NCBI GenBank assembly: GCA_028284565.1
Contig: JANQRM010000037.1
Coordinates: 1-5,472 of the forward strand
Direction: 5' to 3'
Source of the DNA: Anaerolineae bacterium
Lineage (GTDB): Bacteria > Chloroflexota > Anaerolineae > Aggregatilineales > Phototrophicaceae
DNA: 5,472 bases
Shown: positions 5,071-5,472 of the stretch, piece after piece
Layout of the letters: each line of letters starts with the position of its first letter
How positions within the stretch are numbered: the stretch's first letter is position 1
Position numbers and translations under genes: made by a program
Notes under the pieces: model-generated
Seen by the model: the letters and a program-made list of their open reading frames with translations, nothing else
The model's database searches: none
Told to the model about the DNA's origin: nothing

Positions 5071-5472
5071 ATGGACGACAACCAACCCAATCTCTCTATC
5101 GCTCGGAATCTCAAAATCGGAATCTTTCATCTCGGCTCTGGCATGGCAGATGTCCTCACCACCGGAGTCTGGAATCGTATTATGATTTCCGATTTGGGCT
5201 TTGCCGCCACACCCGTCAGCTTGCTCTTAGCCTTGCGCTACTTCCTAGCACCACTCGGCATCTGGGCTGGTCGCGTCTCCGATGACCGCTTGGTGGGTGG
5301 CTATCGTCGCCTCCTGTGGATATGGTTCGGGCGCTTGCTCATGGTACTCAGTACCATTGGCGTAGGGCTCACCACCGCACAACTCGCACGCGGGGCATTG
5401 GATGAATCCCTTGAAGTCAGTCCGCTACTATGGGCAGTCTTGGCATTATCCCTGATGGTGTTCAGCTTCGGC
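5071..5472 (+). CDS. PucC/BCD-family MFS transporter, N-terminal part (runs off right edge)
   Basis: The first 134 codons are visible and open to the window end. The sequence is a major-facilitator N-terminus of the PucC (bacteriochlorophyll delivery, BCD) type. An N-terminal stretch with NLKIGIFHLGSGMADVLTTGVWNRIMI (13-39) resembles the first PucC helix and its L..NRVMI motif. Helix 2 (about 48-66) follows, then the cytoplasmic loop GRVSDDRLVGGYRR (67-80) leading into LLWIWFG, the counterpart of the family's SD...GWRR.PYIW.G segment. Helices 3 (about 82-104) and 4 (from 116) follow. PucC relatives act in the membrane in assembly of light-harvesting complexes or handling of bacteriochlorophyll, and distant members occur in non-phototrophs. 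The ATG has a good promoter upstream but only a weak A-rich ribosome site (AAAAAGATA). The gene is divergent from usp with 153 bp between the starts. A generic MFS exporter remains possible without the C-terminal half. Confidence 0.82.
   Translation, partial: MDDNQPNLSIARNLKIGIFHLGSGMADVLTTGVWNRIMISDLGFAATPVSLLLALRYFLAPLGIWAGRVSDDRLVGGYRRLLWIWFGRLLMVLSTIGVGLTTAQLARGALDESLEVSPLLWAVLALSLMVFSFG

Noticed and set aside
4918..5130. Upstream extension of the usp reading frame, adding 71 residues
   Set aside because: The added part does not resemble a USP domain, crosses the divergent promoter region and overlaps the PucC-like start. The ATG at 4917 has an ideal ribosome site and begins the domain.
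5037..5285. 82-codon + strand frame across the transporter start
   Set aside because: It is a shadow of the PucC-like gene, whose frame gives membrane helices and family motifs to the window edge.

Overview
The window is a densely packed bacterial chromosome segment with no RNA genes, CRISPR array or insertion sequence. It holds eight protein genes: six on the + strand (bases 1 to 4353), one on the - strand (4459-4917), and one + strand gene that runs off the right edge (from 5071). The gene mix suggests Chloroflexota, possibly a lineage with phototrophy genes: a PucC/BCD-type transporter, a ThiN-type thiamine pyrophosphokinase, an intergenic palindrome beginning GTAGGGGCG, and moderate GC. 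This placement is an inference of moderate-to-low confidence.

Bases 1-4353 look like one operon. A histidine kinase (C-terminal part only) is followed by a CheY-like receiver protein, an alpha/beta-hydrolase-fold protein, thiamine pyrophosphokinase, a DUF402 protein and an ANT(6)/AadK-like nucleotidyltransferase. The junctions are +1, +16, -1, -1 and -4 nt, so the last four genes are probably translationally coupled. The kinase and receiver form a two-component pair with no DNA-binding output domain in view. The next three genes after the hydrolase all belong to families that handle nucleotides or phosphoryl groups, but no single pathway joining them is evident.

The most unusual gene is the hydrolase-fold protein (1012-2418). 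Its nucleophile elbow reads G-H-G-L-G instead of G-x-S-x-G, so the catalytic serine is a glycine, while the acid and histidine appear to be kept. Its cap region is also interrupted by about 120 residues of Thr/Ser/Glu/Pro-rich, probably disordered sequence. It may be a pseudoenzyme, possibly a ligand sensor or adaptor beside the two-component pair.

Bases 4354-4458 separate two convergent genes and hold a 28-nt palindrome of repeat-family appearance. A universal stress protein gene follows on the - strand. The 153-bp divergent region 4918-5070 carries the usp ribosome binding site, which is a near-complete match to the 16S tail, and a good sigma70-type promoter (TTGACG-18-TATAAT) for the PucC-like transporter gene at the right edge.
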